A DNA stretch of 53,098 nt from Archaeoglobus_B sp964471215 (GTDB lineage: Archaea > Halobacteriota > Archaeoglobi > Archaeoglobales > Archaeoglobaceae): contig CAYYFC010000003.1 in the NCBI GenBank assembly GCA_964471215.1, positions 1 to 53,098 on the forward strand. Reading direction: 5' to 3'. The position numbers and the translations under genes were made by a program. Below are positions 17,420-26,695 of this stretch, piece after piece. The notes beneath the pieces were generated by a model. The model was given only the letters and a program-made list of their open reading frames with translations. It did no database searches and was not told where the DNA came from. Within the stretch, counting starts at the first letter, position 1. The number at the start of each line of letters is the position of its first letter.

Positions 17420-18733
17420 ATGCCCCGTGATAGATATTGGCAAAAAGAAGAGATATTGCCAAAAGACGAGCTGGAAAGAATTCAGCTTAAAAGGCTGAAA
17501 TGGGTTGTAAGATACGCTTATGATAACGTTCCGTTTTACAGAAGAAAGTTCAAGGAAAGAAAAATTCATCCGGATGATATAAGAAGGTTGGAAGATGTAA
17601 AAAAGCTTCCTTTTACGACAAGAGAAGATTTGAGGGAGAACTATCCTTTCGGATTGTTCGCCGTTCCCAGGGAAAAGGTTGTCAGGATACATACATCGAG
17701 CGGTACATCCGGAAAGCCCAAGGTCGTTGGATACACACTTAACGATCTTGAAAACTGGATAAACCTCTGTGCAAGATGTCTTTACATGGTGGGTGTAAGG
17801 GAAAGAGACGTATTTCAGAATATGGTCAGCTACGCAATGTTTACGGGCGGTCTCGGATTCCATTATGCCGCGGAAAGGATAGGTGCTATGGTTATACCAT
17901 CTGGAACTGGAAATACGAGGAGACAGATACAGTATATGCTCGACTTCGGAACAACGGTGATACACTGCACACCTAGCTATGCATTGCATATAAAGGAGGT
18001 AGCAGAGGATATGGAAATAGATCCAAAGGAGCTGAGCTTAAGGATAGGATGTTTTGGAGCGGAACCATGGAGCGAGAATACTAGGAAAAGGCTTGAGGAC
18101 TCTTTCGATATAAAGGCTTACGACAGCTACGGTCTGAGCGAGATGAACGGGCCTGGCGTTGCCTTTGAGTGCGAAGAGCAGAACGGGTTGCACATATGGA
18201 TCGATCACTACCTCGTCGAGATCGTAGACCCTGAGACCTGCGACCAGCTTGGATATGAAGAAAAAGGGGAGCTTGTCTTGACATCTTTAACAAAGGAGGC
18301 AATGCCGCTGATAAGGTACAGGACAGGAGATATAACGTTTCTGATGGACGATGAGAAGTGCCCGTGCGGGAGAACACATCCGAAGATTCACAGGATTCTG
18401 GGAAGGACTGATGACATGATGATAATCAGAGGTGTAAACGTTTTCCCTTCCCAGATAGAGCACGTACTTATGAACATGGAGGAAGTAGGGGATAGCTTCC
18501 AGATAGTTCTGACGAGAAGTGGGGCACTCGATGAGATAACGGTAAGGGTTGAAATAAGGGATGAGTTCTTTACTGGAGAACTATCGGATCTTGAAAGGAT
18601 TAGGAGGAAAATACAGGAAGAATTGAAGAAGGAAATAGGGTTAAGGATGAGAGTTGAGCTTGTTGAAAAGGGAACTCTTGAAAGATTTGAAGGCAAGGCG
18701 AAAAGGATAATCGATTTAAGGGGTGAAATCTAA
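17420..18733 (+). CDS. Phenylacetate-CoA ligase family AMP-forming enzyme
   Basis: Activates an aromatic or related carboxylic acid to its CoA thioester through an acyl-adenylate. The 437-residue product has the ATP loop SSGTSGKPKVV, DSYGLSEM (A5 motif), YRTGDIT (A7/A8) and a C-terminal RGVNVFPSQIE typical of PaaK. A CPCGRTHPKI cysteine pair is also typical. Archaea with anaerobic aromatic or amino-acid catabolism carry several; the natural acid is unknown. Start chosen from the TATA box at 17391-17399. Downstream is MAT on its own promoter. Confidence 0.85.
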   Translation: MPRDRYWQKEEILPKDELERIQLKRLKWVVRYAYDNVPFYRRKFKERKIHPDDIRRLEDVKKLPFTTREDLRENYPFGLFAVPREKVVRIHTSSGTSGKPKVVGYTLNDLENWINLCARCLYMVGVRERDVFQNMVSYAMFTGGLGFHYAAERIGAMVIPSGTGNTRRQIQYMLDFGTTVIHCTPSYALHIKEVAEDMEIDPKELSLRIGCFGAEPWSENTRKRLEDSFDIKAYDSYGLSEMNGPGVAFECEEQNGLHIWIDHYLVEIVDPETCDQLGYEEKGELVLTSLTKEAMPLIRYRTGDITFLMDDEKCPCGRTHPKIHRILGRTDDMMIIRGVNVFPSQIEHVLMNMEEVGDSFQIVLTRSGALDEITVRVEIRDEFFTGELSDLERIRRKIQEELKKEIGLRMRVELVEKGTLERFEGKAKRIIDLRGEI

Positions 18734-18775
18734 TTTGCAAAGATTTATATTCCTATTATATCTTTTGCATTTAGT

Positions 18776-19969
18776 ATGATCCACGTTCAGGAACTAACGC
18801 ACATTCCAGTTGAAAAACAGGATATAGAGATAGTTGAAAGGAAGGGAATTGGCCATCCTGACACGTTAGCTGACGGAATAGCCGAAGCCATGAGCAGGGC
18901 TCTAAGCAGGGAATATATAAAGAGATTTGGAGTAGTTCTCCATCACAACACAGACGAAACACAGATAGTTGCTGGAAAAGCCAAGCCGAGATTTGGAGGA
19001 GGAGAGCTAATACAGCCTATATTCGTCCTTCTGGTTGGAAGGGCAACTAAGGAATTCGAGGGAACATACATACCCACCGATAAGATAGCGTTAAAGGCTG
19101 CTAAAGATTATATAAGGTCGCGAATGTCAAATCTGAATCCAGATGAGGACATGATATTCGACGTGAGAATAGGAGAGGGTAGTACAGAGCTTAAGGATGT
19201 TTTCATGAGAAAAAAGGGGAAAGTGCCCCATGCAAACGACACATCATTCGGAATAGGTTTCGCACCGCTAACCGAAACAGAAAAACTCGTTTACAACATA
19301 GAGAGAAAGATATACAGCGAATTCAGAAAGAGGGAAAAGGCAATTGGAGAAGACGTTAAGATTATGGGATTGAGAGAGAAGGATCGCATAAAGCTCACGA
19401 TAGCCTGTGCATTTGTTGACAGATATCTCAGCGACATAAGAGAGTACATAGCGGTGAAGGAGGAGCTCGAGAGCTGGGTCAGGGAAATAACATCTGAGTA
19501 CACGGATAAAAATGTTGATGTATATATAAATACTGCGGATGATTACGAGAGGGGGTGCGTTTACCTTACGGTAACCGGTACATCAGCTGAACATGGAGAT
19601 GACGGAAGTGTTGGAAGAGGAAACAGGTGCAACGGGCTTATAACTCCCTGCAGGCCTATGAGCATAGAGGCAGTGTGCGGGAAGAATCCGATAAATCATG
19701 TTGGAAAGATTTACAACGTACTTGCAAATTTTATCGCCAGGGACTGTTACGAAAGGATAGAGGGGATAGAGGAGGTTTACGTTAAGATACTAAGCCAGAT
19801 AGCAAAACCTATAAACGAACCAAAGGCCTTGGACATACAGATAATCCCAAAGAGGGGATACGATGTGGAAAGGATGAAATCCAGAGCTGTCGAGATAGCC
19901 GAGGAATGGCTTGAAAATATAATGAAGATAACCGATATGATAATAAACGGTGAAATAGACGTTTTTTAA
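18776..19969 (+). CDS. mat: S-adenosylmethionine synthetase, archaeal type
   Basis: Makes SAM from methionine and ATP. The sequence belongs to the archaeal MAT family, highly diverged from bacterial MetK: GIGHPDTLADGIAE near the start, HHNTDETQIVAGK, and RGNRCNGLITPCRPMS in the middle. 397 residues is the family norm. A TATA-like GATTTATATT lies about 35 nt before the ATG. It overlaps the convergent cimA by 4 nt. Confidence 0.94.
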   Translation: MIHVQELTHIPVEKQDIEIVERKGIGHPDTLADGIAEAMSRALSREYIKRFGVVLHHNTDETQIVAGKAKPRFGGGELIQPIFVLLVGRATKEFEGTYIPTDKIALKAAKDYIRSRMSNLNPDEDMIFDVRIGEGSTELKDVFMRKKGKVPHANDTSFGIGFAPLTETEKLVYNIERKIYSEFRKREKAIGEDVKIMGLREKDRIKLTIACAFVDRYLSDIREYIAVKEELESWVREITSEYTDKNVDVYINTADDYERGCVYLTVTGTSAEHGDDGSVGRGNRCNGLITPCRPMSIEAVCGKNPINHVGKIYNVLANFIARDCYERIEGIEEVYVKILSQIAKPINEPKALDIQIIPKRGYDVERMKSRAVEIAEEWLENIMKITDMIINGEIDVF

Positions 19970-21435
19970 ACGAGCATGTTTAACCCCTCTATGAAAGCCT
20001 CGACGGATGCCATTATTATATCCGTCCTAGCACCCCTCGCCGTTACAATCTTATCTCCCCTTCTAAGCTGAACTATCACATCAACGAGTGCATCGGTACC
20101 ACCTGTAATTGCATCTACGTGATAGCTTACGAGTTCTATATCCGCATACTCTGACACTGCCTTTTTTATAGCGTTTATAGCCGCGTCAACAGGACCCAAT
20201 CCGACATCAGCTGAAACTATTTCCCTGCCGTTTATTTCGAGTATTATGCTGGCAGTTGGCGTTATATCCTTGCCACATACGACGTTCAAACCTTTTAGCT
20301 TGACCTTCCTCTCCTTCTTAATCTGTAAAACCGTCTCTATAATCGTTCTAACATCTGCATCTGTAATCCTCTTACCCTTATCACCCATTTCCTTTATCCT
20401 CATCAGTATCTCCTTCATCTGCTCCTCGCTTGCACTGTATCCAAGTTCCTTCATTATAGCCTGAACGCTCGCCTTTCCGGCATGCTTTCCAAGAACTATT
20501 GTCCTCCTCCTGCCTATCATCTCAGGAGAGATCGGTTCGTATGTGGAAGAATCCCTCAGAATTGCGGAAGTGTGAATACCGCTTTCGTGCGTAAAGGCGT
20601 TTTCACCTACTATCGGCTTGTTGGGTGGTATGACAATTCTTGTGAGCTTTTCAACGAGCTTTGACGTATCGTATATCTTCTTCTTGTTTATCCTCGTTTT
20701 AACACCGTAGAGGACTTCGAGTGCAAGTACGACCTCTTCAAGAGATGCATTTCCAGCTCTCTCACCCAGACCGTTGATTGTGACGTGGATCTCTCTTGCA
20801 CCACCCTTAACGGCAAAAATCGTATTGGCAGTAGCGAGTCCGAAGTCGTCGTGGCAGTGAATTGCTATTGGGACTCTGAACTCAGAACTGAGCTCCTTCA
20901 TTATCCTTTCGCTCCTTTCAGGTGTGAGCACGCCGACCGTATCCGCAAAAGTAAGCCTGTCCGCGCCGGCATCAACAGCATTTCTGAACAGTTCCTTTAC
21001 AAAATTAATATCTGCTCTGGAAGCATCCTCAGCCCCGAATTCAACTATCAATCCCCTTTCCTTAGCGTATTCTATTGCTTCGACGGACATGTCTATGACG
21101 TCCTGTCCGCTCTTGTTCGGAAACTTGCTCTGGATGTGTATGTCGGATGAGGGTGCGACCATGAAGACTGAATCCGCATCGGCATCGGCTACCGCATCTA
21201 TATCCACCTTTTTAATCCTTGCAAAACTGCATATCTCAGCATTTAATCCTGAATTGGCAATTTCCTTTACAGCTCTAAATTCGCCTTCCGAGGCTATGGC
21301 AGTTCCTGCCTCGATTATATCTACTCCAAGCGAATCAAGAGCCTGTGCGATCATGAGTTTCTGTTCTACTGTCAGCGATACGCCCGGTGTCTGCTCTCCA
21401 TCTCTAAGGGTTGTATCGAGTATTCTCAATTCCAC
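19966..21435 (-). CDS. cimA: (R)-citramalate synthase
   Basis: Condenses pyruvate with acetyl-CoA to start isoleucine synthesis without threonine. The 489-residue protein has the same fold as LeuA (DTTLRDGEQTPGVS, HCHDDFG, HESGIHTS, then the allosteric domain). ICSFARIKKVDIDA and the HIQSKFP region resemble the methanogen citramalate synthase rather than isopropylmalate or homocitrate synthase. Substrate choice is by resemblance and not certain. The other paralogue is leuA at 588-2084. Confidence 0.78.
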   Translation of the reverse strand: MELRILDTTLRDGEQTPGVSLTVEQKLMIAQALDSLGVDIIEAGTAIASEGEFRAVKEIANSGLNAEICSFARIKKVDIDAVADADADSVFMVAPSSDIHIQSKFPNKSGQDVIDMSVEAIEYAKERGLIVEFGAEDASRADINFVKELFRNAVDAGADRLTFADTVGVLTPERSERIMKELSSEFRVPIAIHCHDDFGLATANTIFAVKGGAREIHVTINGLGERAGNASLEEVVLALEVLYGVKTRINKKKIYDTSKLVEKLTRIVIPPNKPIVGENAFTHESGIHTSAILRDSSTYEPISPEMIGRRRTIVLGKHAGKASVQAIMKELGYSASEEQMKEILMRIKEMGDKGKRITDADVRTIIETVLQIKKERKVKLKGLNVVCGKDITPTASIILEINGREIVSADVGLGPVDAAINAIKKAVSEYADIELVSYHVDAITGGTDALVDVIVQLRRGDKIVTARGARTDIIMASVEAFIEGLNMLV

Positions 21436-21541
21436 ACTCTTTAGATTGTAAACGTTTAAAAATAATTTGCGGTTAAATTCTTGGTTGTGTCATCATAATT
21501 GTTATTAATAAAAATCATATATAGTTATAAACCATAAAATA

Positions 21542-22166
21542 GTGGAACAAATTTTAAGAGAGTTAAGAGTATTCAAAAGAAACAAAATTTCTTTAGAAGT
21601 TAAAGTTTTAGGGATACCAATATTCATTCAAACTTCATCAGTAGGAATAACAGCTAAAATCTTGTCAGAAATCTATTGAGTCAGTAAATCTTCCGTTCAC
21701 GATGGATAAAAAAGTTTGAGGATAAGTTACTGATAATAGTAGAGAAAAAACAAAGAAATTTAATAGCAGTTTGATGAAACTATCGTTAGAGGGAATGGAA
21801 AGAAGTTTTACATTTTCTCAGCAGTAGACGTAGAAAGAAATGAGCTAATTTTAATGAGAGTTTACGTAACAAGAAATTGGTTTGTAGTTAGGTCTTTTAT
21901 TAGAGAAGTTCTCAACTATTGTGAGAATAAACCTAAATTTGTTATAGATAAAGCTCCTTGGCTAAAAAGAGCTTTAGAATGTCTCGGATTAGAATAGACA
22001 TGAAAGGTTTGGAAGTAGAAGCTTAGTTGAATCTGTATTCTCTTCATTAAAACAACGAATTATTATCTTTTTCTGTTCAATTACTGCAAAAAATCCAATT
22101 AGGAATTGGAATTTATTCTGTAAACTTTTTATACTTTATTATAATCGATTAAGAATATTCTGCTGA
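21542..22166 (+). pseudogene. Decayed IS6/IS240-type DDE transposase
   Basis: In broken frames the sequence gives a recognisable IS6-family transposase: helix-turn-helix pieces (LEVKVLGIPIF, AKILSEIY then VSKSSV), the first Asp in SAVDVERNEL, YCENKPKFVIDKAPW with the second Asp, and RFGSRSLVESVFSSLK with the Glu, ending in IRNWNLFCKLFILYYNRLR. Stops and frameshifts interrupt it at several points, so it is dead. It lies directly left of the TnpB element and is strongly A+T-rich. No clear terminal inverted repeats were found. Confidence 0.8.
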
Positions 22167-22284
22167 AATTGGACGTGTTAACTTAAGGGCACAAGCTTTA
22201 AAAAATATATATTTTTCGCACTAACTCAACATGTCCCTGAAATTTAGATAAATTTTAAATACTATTATAAACAGATTTATACCG

Positions 22285-23490
22285 ATGAGGGATGAAGCGG
22301 TACTAACGGGAACAATTAAGATTCCCGTTAGAGCCGACCCTAAGGTAGTTAGTTTGATTAAGAATTATACAAATGGGTTAAGGTATGTAGTTCATGAAAT
22401 CCTTAAACATCTAGAGAAATATGGTGTATTTAAGTTTTCAAAGGAAGAAAAGAGAATAAAGTGGGAGCAGAGAATAAAACCAATACATGAAGACTTTTAT
22501 GAATGTATAAAACGAAAATTTAACTTACCACCAAAAATAGCTTTGTCATGTCTTAGAGAAGCATCATTCATAGCAAGATCTGTAATTAATAACCCAGAAA
22601 ATAAAGATAGAAAGTGTGTTATCAAATCGTATAGAGCGAGAATTGACGGATATGGTTACAAACTGATAGAAGACAAAGGATATGTGGTGTCAATAAGAAT
22701 CTATGGTTTTGGAGAAATTAAAATAGAAGGATTTCCAAGAGAGTGGTTCGCAAGATACTTAGACTGGTATCAAGGAGAGGCACTATTAAAAATGGAAGAA
22801 AATAAAGTAGTATTCTTAATGACAGTAAAGAAAAGAGTTAAAACACCAACTATTAGCGAAAGATGCATAGCGATTGATCTAAACTTTGAAGAAATTGTAG
22901 TGGGTAACTTTGAAGGAGTAGCAAGAATAAAAACTCCAATGAAAAAGATAATGCATATCAAAAAGAATCATATAGAGAGAGTGCAGAAGAAGTATAACAA
23001 GCGATGGAGGTACGTGAAAGTGATTAGAAAAGCAATATCAAGATGGTGGAGAAGAATACATAATATTAATGATAACTTTGCAAAGCAAACATCGTTAAGA
23101 ATAGTTAAACTCGCTAAAAAACTTGGATATAACACAATAATTCTTGAAGACTTAAACGGTTTAAGAGATGAACAGACTAAAATGAAGAAACCTTGGAGAG
23201 AAAGATTTACGTTCTTCAGCTATAAAAGATTACAGTTTTGGATTGAATGGCAAGGATTGAAACATGAAGTAGCAGTAGTATACGTAAATCCTATCAATAC
23301 ATCAAAGACATGTCCATATTGTGGAGAAAAACTCAAAAAGACGAAAGTTAGGAGAATGCTGAAATGTGAAAAATGTAAAAGAATATATGATAGGGATAAC
23401 GTAGCTGTTAGGAATCTAGTTAAAAAGTTTAAGATTGAGATGTCCCGTCTGAGGGGGACGGGGAATGGAGCTGAGGAGATGTGGCACTGA
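22285..23490 (+). CDS. tnpB: TnpB, RNA-guided nuclease of an IS200/IS605-type element
   Basis: 401 residues, intact. The RuvC-like site is complete: Asp198 in IAIDLNF, Glu288 in IILEDLNG and Asp369/Asp371 in YDRDNVAVRNL. A zinc ribbon with C343, C346, C361 and C364 sits between the last two. TnpB cleaves DNA under the direction of an RNA made from the element's right end. No tnpA (Y1 transposase) is nearby, so the element cannot move alone. Codon use is more A-rich than the neighbouring genes, a sign of foreign origin. A dead relative lies at 30561-31725. Confidence 0.92.
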   Translation: MRDEAVLTGTIKIPVRADPKVVSLIKNYTNGLRYVVHEILKHLEKYGVFKFSKEEKRIKWEQRIKPIHEDFYECIKRKFNLPPKIALSCLREASFIARSVINNPENKDRKCVIKSYRARIDGYGYKLIEDKGYVVSIRIYGFGEIKIEGFPREWFARYLDWYQGEALLKMEENKVVFLMTVKKRVKTPTISERCIAIDLNFEEIVVGNFEGVARIKTPMKKIMHIKKNHIERVQKKYNKRWRYVKVIRKAISRWWRRIHNINDNFAKQTSLRIVKLAKKLGYNTIILEDLNGLRDEQTKMKKPWRERFTFFSYKRLQFWIEWQGLKHEVAVVYVNPINTSKTCPYCGEKLKKTKVRRMLKCEKCKRIYDRDNVAVRNLVKKFKIEMSRLRGTGNGAEEMWH

Positions 23491-23530
23491 ATCCGATGAG
23501 GCTTAAGTCCCCTTATGGGGACACCCCTAA
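23430..23530 (+). ncRNA. Putative omega (reRNA) scaffold and right end of the TnpB element
   Basis: Overlapping and following the tnpB stop are two hairpins: CCCGTC/GACGGG (23444-23449 with 23457-23462) and a perfect GTCCCC-TTAT-GGGGAC (23507-23522). The right end can be placed by comparison with the dead copy: the two share the sequence up to ACCCCTAA (here 23523-23530) and diverge after it. An RNA from this region would carry a guide starting at 23531. Left limit is approximate. Confidence 0.6.
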
Positions 23531-23541
23531 ATTCTTTAGAT

Positions 23542-24804
23542 ATGAAAGCCGTAATTCTCTCAGCCGGGCTCGGGAAGAGATTGGGTGGAAAAATAAAACC
23601 GCTTGTCAAAGTTGGAGGTAGGGAAATACTTTACAGAAATCTCAAGAATCTATCCAGATTCGGAATAGATGAATTTATAATAGTTGTGAATCAAAGGAAT
23701 AGGTGGGCGATTGAGGATTTTTTGAAAAGACACAGATTTAAATATAAAATTGTCGAGAATAAAAATCCCGAGAGGGGAAACGGTTATTCCCTTTACCTCG
23801 CAAGGGATTTTGTCGACGGAAAATTCGTACTTGTAATGGGAGATCATATCTACAGCGAAGATTTCGTAAAAGAGGCAATCAAGGGTGAGGGTCTAATAGG
23901 TGACAGAATTGCCAGATACATTGACATCAAGGAGGCGACTAAGGTCATGGCAAGAAACGGAAGGGTTTGCAGAATAGGGAAGGATTTGGAGAAATGGGAT
24001 TTCATAGATACCGGATTTTTCATTCTAGATCCGGATATATTCAAGCATGCCGAAAGTCTTGTGAAGGAAAAGTACGAGGTCAGTTTGTCGGAAATAGTCG
24101 AAAGGGCGGGAGTAAGGGTAACAGATGTATCGGGGTTTTTTTGGATAGATGTGGATACGAAGGATGATCTGAAAAGGGCGAATAAATTGATTGTGAGAAT
24201 GAGTTTTAAAGGATACGGCGATGGATTTGTTTCAAGATACATAAACAGAAAGATATCCCTCAGGATTTCTGAAATGCTGGTAAACCGCATAACCCCCAAT
24301 CAGGCAACAGTTATGAGTTTTCTCATCGGAATATCCTCTTCACTTTTAATCCCAATAAGCATACCAATTGCGGGAATAATTTACCAGATAAGTTCAATAC
24401 TGGACGGAATAGACGGAGAAATAGCAAGGGCTTCCATGAGGATTACGAGGTTTGGCGGATGGCTAGACTCCGTCCTCGACAGATACGTTGACTTCCTGTT
24501 CCTGCTAATCCTTGCTGCATTCGGTGATCTGAATTTGATCGGATGGATATTTGCATGTCTTGCGATATTCGGATCATTTATGGTCAGCTATACAACTGAG
24601 AGGTACAGAGGGGCTTTCATGAGTGATTTCTATAGGGATTTCAGGTTTAACTTTCCGGGTAAGAGGGATGAGAGGATATTTTTGATAATGCTCTTCTGCC
24701 TGCTCGGACACGTTTTTGAATTATTCGTACTGCTCGCATTTTTGACTAATCTTAGGGTAATCCTGACGATATATACAGTTTCGAAGTATAAGAGAGGAGT
24801 GTAG
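23542..24804 (+). CDS. Bifunctional inositol-1-P cytidylyltransferase / DIPP synthase
   Basis: Makes di-myo-inositol-phosphate phosphate, precursor of the hyperthermophile solute DIP. The N-terminal half (from MKAVILSAGLGKRLGG) is a nucleotidyltransferase producing CDP-inositol; the C-terminal half is a membrane CDP-alcohol phosphatidyltransferase with DGEIAR...GGWLDSVLD near residues 290-315 and several hydrophobic helices. The fused form and 420-residue length are as in Archaeoglobus fulgidus. The start is the ATG at 23542, just 12 nt after the TnpB element's right end; an in-frame start at 23515 would lie inside the element. The next gene begins 3 nt after the stop. Confidence 0.88.
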   Translation: MKAVILSAGLGKRLGGKIKPLVKVGGREILYRNLKNLSRFGIDEFIIVVNQRNRWAIEDFLKRHRFKYKIVENKNPERGNGYSLYLARDFVDGKFVLVMGDHIYSEDFVKEAIKGEGLIGDRIARYIDIKEATKVMARNGRVCRIGKDLEKWDFIDTGFFILDPDIFKHAESLVKEKYEVSLSEIVERAGVRVTDVSGFFWIDVDTKDDLKRANKLIVRMSFKGYGDGFVSRYINRKISLRISEMLVNRITPNQATVMSFLIGISSSLLIPISIPIAGIIYQISSILDGIDGEIARASMRITRFGGWLDSVLDRYVDFLFLLILAAFGDLNLIGWIFACLAIFGSFMVSYTTERYRGAFMSDFYRDFRFNFPGKRDERIFLIMLFCLLGHVFELFVLLAFLTNLRVILTIYTVSKYKRGV

Positions 24805-24806
24805 AT

Positions 24807-25736
24807 ATGAACGTTGTTGATCTATTTGCAGGAGCCGGCGGTTTCAGCAGGGGATTTATGAACGCTGGATTCGAGGTAGTTATGGCTGTGGAAAACTTCA
24901 AACCGGTTGCTAACACTTACAGGAAGAACTTCCCTGAAGTCGATGTGATCGAGAGGGATGTAAAATGCGTGAGGGGGGATGAGATAAAGAGGATATGCGG
25001 CGACGTAGACATTCTCATAGGTTCTCCCCCTTGTGAGCCCTTTACGCCCGCAAACGTTAAAAGATATCCAAAACCGGAGGACAGGCTTTATCAGGACAAG
25101 ATAGGGCGATTAACTCTACACTTCATAAGACTTGTGAAGGAGACTTCTCCTAAGGTATTTATAATGGAAAACGTTCCAGGTATACTCGATTTAAAAAATG
25201 CTTTAATTAAAGAATTTAGAAAAACCGGATACGAGATACACTTCAACATCCTGAGAGCCGAAGACTTCGAAAATCCGTCTATGAGAACGAGGGTTTTCAT
25301 ATCAAATGTAAAGATTTGTCCCGAGAGATCACGAAGGAGGGTTAAAGTAATAGATGCAATAGGAGATCTTCCCGAACCGAATTGCTGTATTCCGAACCAT
25401 GAGGCTATGAGGATACCGAGGGACAAGCTCAGAAGGATAAGAAATCTTAGATGGGGTGAAAGTCTAATCAGGTTCGAGGGTGCCGGAGGTTATTATAGAA
25501 ACTGGATAAGGCTTCATCCATACAGGCTTGCACCAACGGTTATGGGGAATTCGAGGTTTATACATCCTTTCAGGGATAGGCTTCTGACCGTAAGGGAGCA
25601 CGCCAGGCTAATGGGTTTTCCCGACGACCACATATTCCTGGGCGGTAGAGAAGTCCAGTACGACATGGTAGGCGAGGCAGTTCCCGTTCCGCTTTCAACC
25701 GCAATTGCCAAATATATAAAAACTGTCCTCGAATAG
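24807..25736 (+). CDS. C5-cytosine methyltransferase
   Basis: 309 residues with the ordered motifs of the family: I (DLFAGAGGF), IV (GSPPCEPFT, catalytic Cys75), VI (MENVPG at 119-124), VIII (MRTRVF), a short target-recognition region and X (GEAVPVPLS). It should transfer methyl groups from SAM to cytosine C5. No restriction endonuclease or specificity gene is beside it. It sits 2 nt after IPCT-DIPPS and 5 nt before nip7, suggesting a common transcript. DNA is the likely substrate; the PPCxPFT form also occurs in Dnmt2-type RNA enzymes, so RNA is an open possibility. Confidence 0.87.
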   Translation: MNVVDLFAGAGGFSRGFMNAGFEVVMAVENFKPVANTYRKNFPEVDVIERDVKCVRGDEIKRICGDVDILIGSPPCEPFTPANVKRYPKPEDRLYQDKIGRLTLHFIRLVKETSPKVFIMENVPGILDLKNALIKEFRKTGYEIHFNILRAEDFENPSMRTRVFISNVKICPERSRRRVKVIDAIGDLPEPNCCIPNHEAMRIPRDKLRRIRNLRWGESLIRFEGAGGYYRNWIRLHPYRLAPTVMGNSRFIHPFRDRLLTVREHARLMGFPDDHIFLGGREVQYDMVGEAVPVPLSTAIAKYIKTVLE

Positions 25737-25741
25737 GATTT

Positions 25742-26272
25742 ATGCTCAGGAAACCCAGAAAAAGGGAACTAAAAGTCATAAGATCTGCTCTTGGAGCTTT
25801 CGGATCGATCGATTTTTTGGATGAGAACGAGGTCTTGATAAAGGAAGATAACAAGGACGTCTACGCTTTATCAAAGGATCTGGCAAGATTCCTTGAACTA
25901 TTTAAAATAGACTTCGTTTCCGCCGGAATAAAGATAGGTGAGGCTGGAAGCAGGAGATTCAGATTTACAGTTGAAGGTGCCTATTATCTTGCAAGGAGGA
26001 ATAAAAAGAGAGTTTACGTTAACGAGAGGGGTGAGATGCTTTTTCTATACGGAAGGGACATATTCAGGGGATCTATAGTTGATGTAACCGGAGATGTAAG
26101 GGAGAACGACGTAGTGTTCGTTTGCAACCGCAGGGGGGATATACTGGGAATTGGAAGAATCAGATTTGACGCCGACAGGATATGGGATCTCGATGATGAC
26201 AGGATTGTCGTGGAAAATCTCGTGGACAGAGGAGAGTATCTCAGAAAGCAGAGGCTTTACAACGCATTTTAA
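25742..26272 (+). CDS. nip7: NIP7 homologue, PUA-domain ribosome biogenesis protein
   Basis: 176 residues resembling eukaryotic and archaeal NIP7. After an alpha/beta N-terminal domain (SALGAFG ... FVSAGIKIGE, then RFRFTVEGAYYLA) comes a PUA RNA-binding domain with FLYGRDIFRGSI, the NDVVFVCNRRGD strand pair, LGIGRIRFD and the closing DRGEYLRKQ, which parallels human NIP7's ADIGEYVRHE. NIP7 acts in large-subunit assembly. It ends right at the convergent DUF371 gene. Confidence 0.82.
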   Translation: MLRKPRKRELKVIRSALGAFGSIDFLDENEVLIKEDNKDVYALSKDLARFLELFKIDFVSAGIKIGEAGSRRFRFTVEGAYYLARRNKKRVYVNERGEMLFLYGRDIFRGSIVDVTGDVRENDVVFVCNRRGDILGIGRIRFDADRIWDLDDDRIVVENLVDRGEYLRKQRLYNAF

Positions 26273-26695
26273 TCAGAAGTACTTCCTTATTGTAAATCTG
26301 AGTTCCGTTCTCGGATCTCTTAAAAGTTCGATCATTTCCCTGTCAAAATCCGATGCTGATTTATCCGATCTTATTGCCAGTGTTCTGTCGCAAGTGAAGC
26401 TGCTCTTTCTGACAACTATATCCCTTCTGTTTTTAAACGTAAGTTTATCTGATCCATAAGCCTTAACCCTCTCCTTTAATCCATACTGTGGTAGCTCCAC
26501 CTCTATTATCACGGGTTTTCCAGATCTAAGCCACTCCTTTATCCTTTCATCAAGCTCGTAAACAGACTTGTTCGCCCTGACACCTATTATGCAATCTCCT
26601 CTCACGGTTAGATTCTCATCTCTCGTTATCTCAAACGTTGTCCTGTGCCTTGCGCTTACGTTTGGATGACCCCATGCTATCACGACCTCTTTCAT
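26273..26695 (-). CDS. DUF371 family protein
   Basis: 140 residues; the N-terminal GHPNVSARHRTTFEIT followed by DCIIGVRANKSV is the signature of the archaeal DUF371 family, which has no known function. Its start lies 65 nt inside the end of priL, and an AGGAGGTG ribosome-binding site sits 5-6 nt before the ATG within priL, confirming the overlap. It is the last gene of the pcn-priL-DUF371 group, suggesting a role near replication or repair, but that is inference from context. Confidence 0.82.
   Translation of the reverse strand: MKEVVIAWGHPNVSARHRTTFEITRDENLTVRGDCIIGVRANKSVYELDERIKEWLRSGKPVIIEVELPQYGLKERVKAYGSDKLTFKNRRDIVVRKSSFTCDRTLAIRSDKSASDFDREMIELLRDPRTELRFTIRKYF

Noticed and set aside
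21436..23530. A CRISPR array or a full IS with tnpA in this mobile region.
   Set aside because: No regularly spaced repeats and no Y1 transposase motif were seen.
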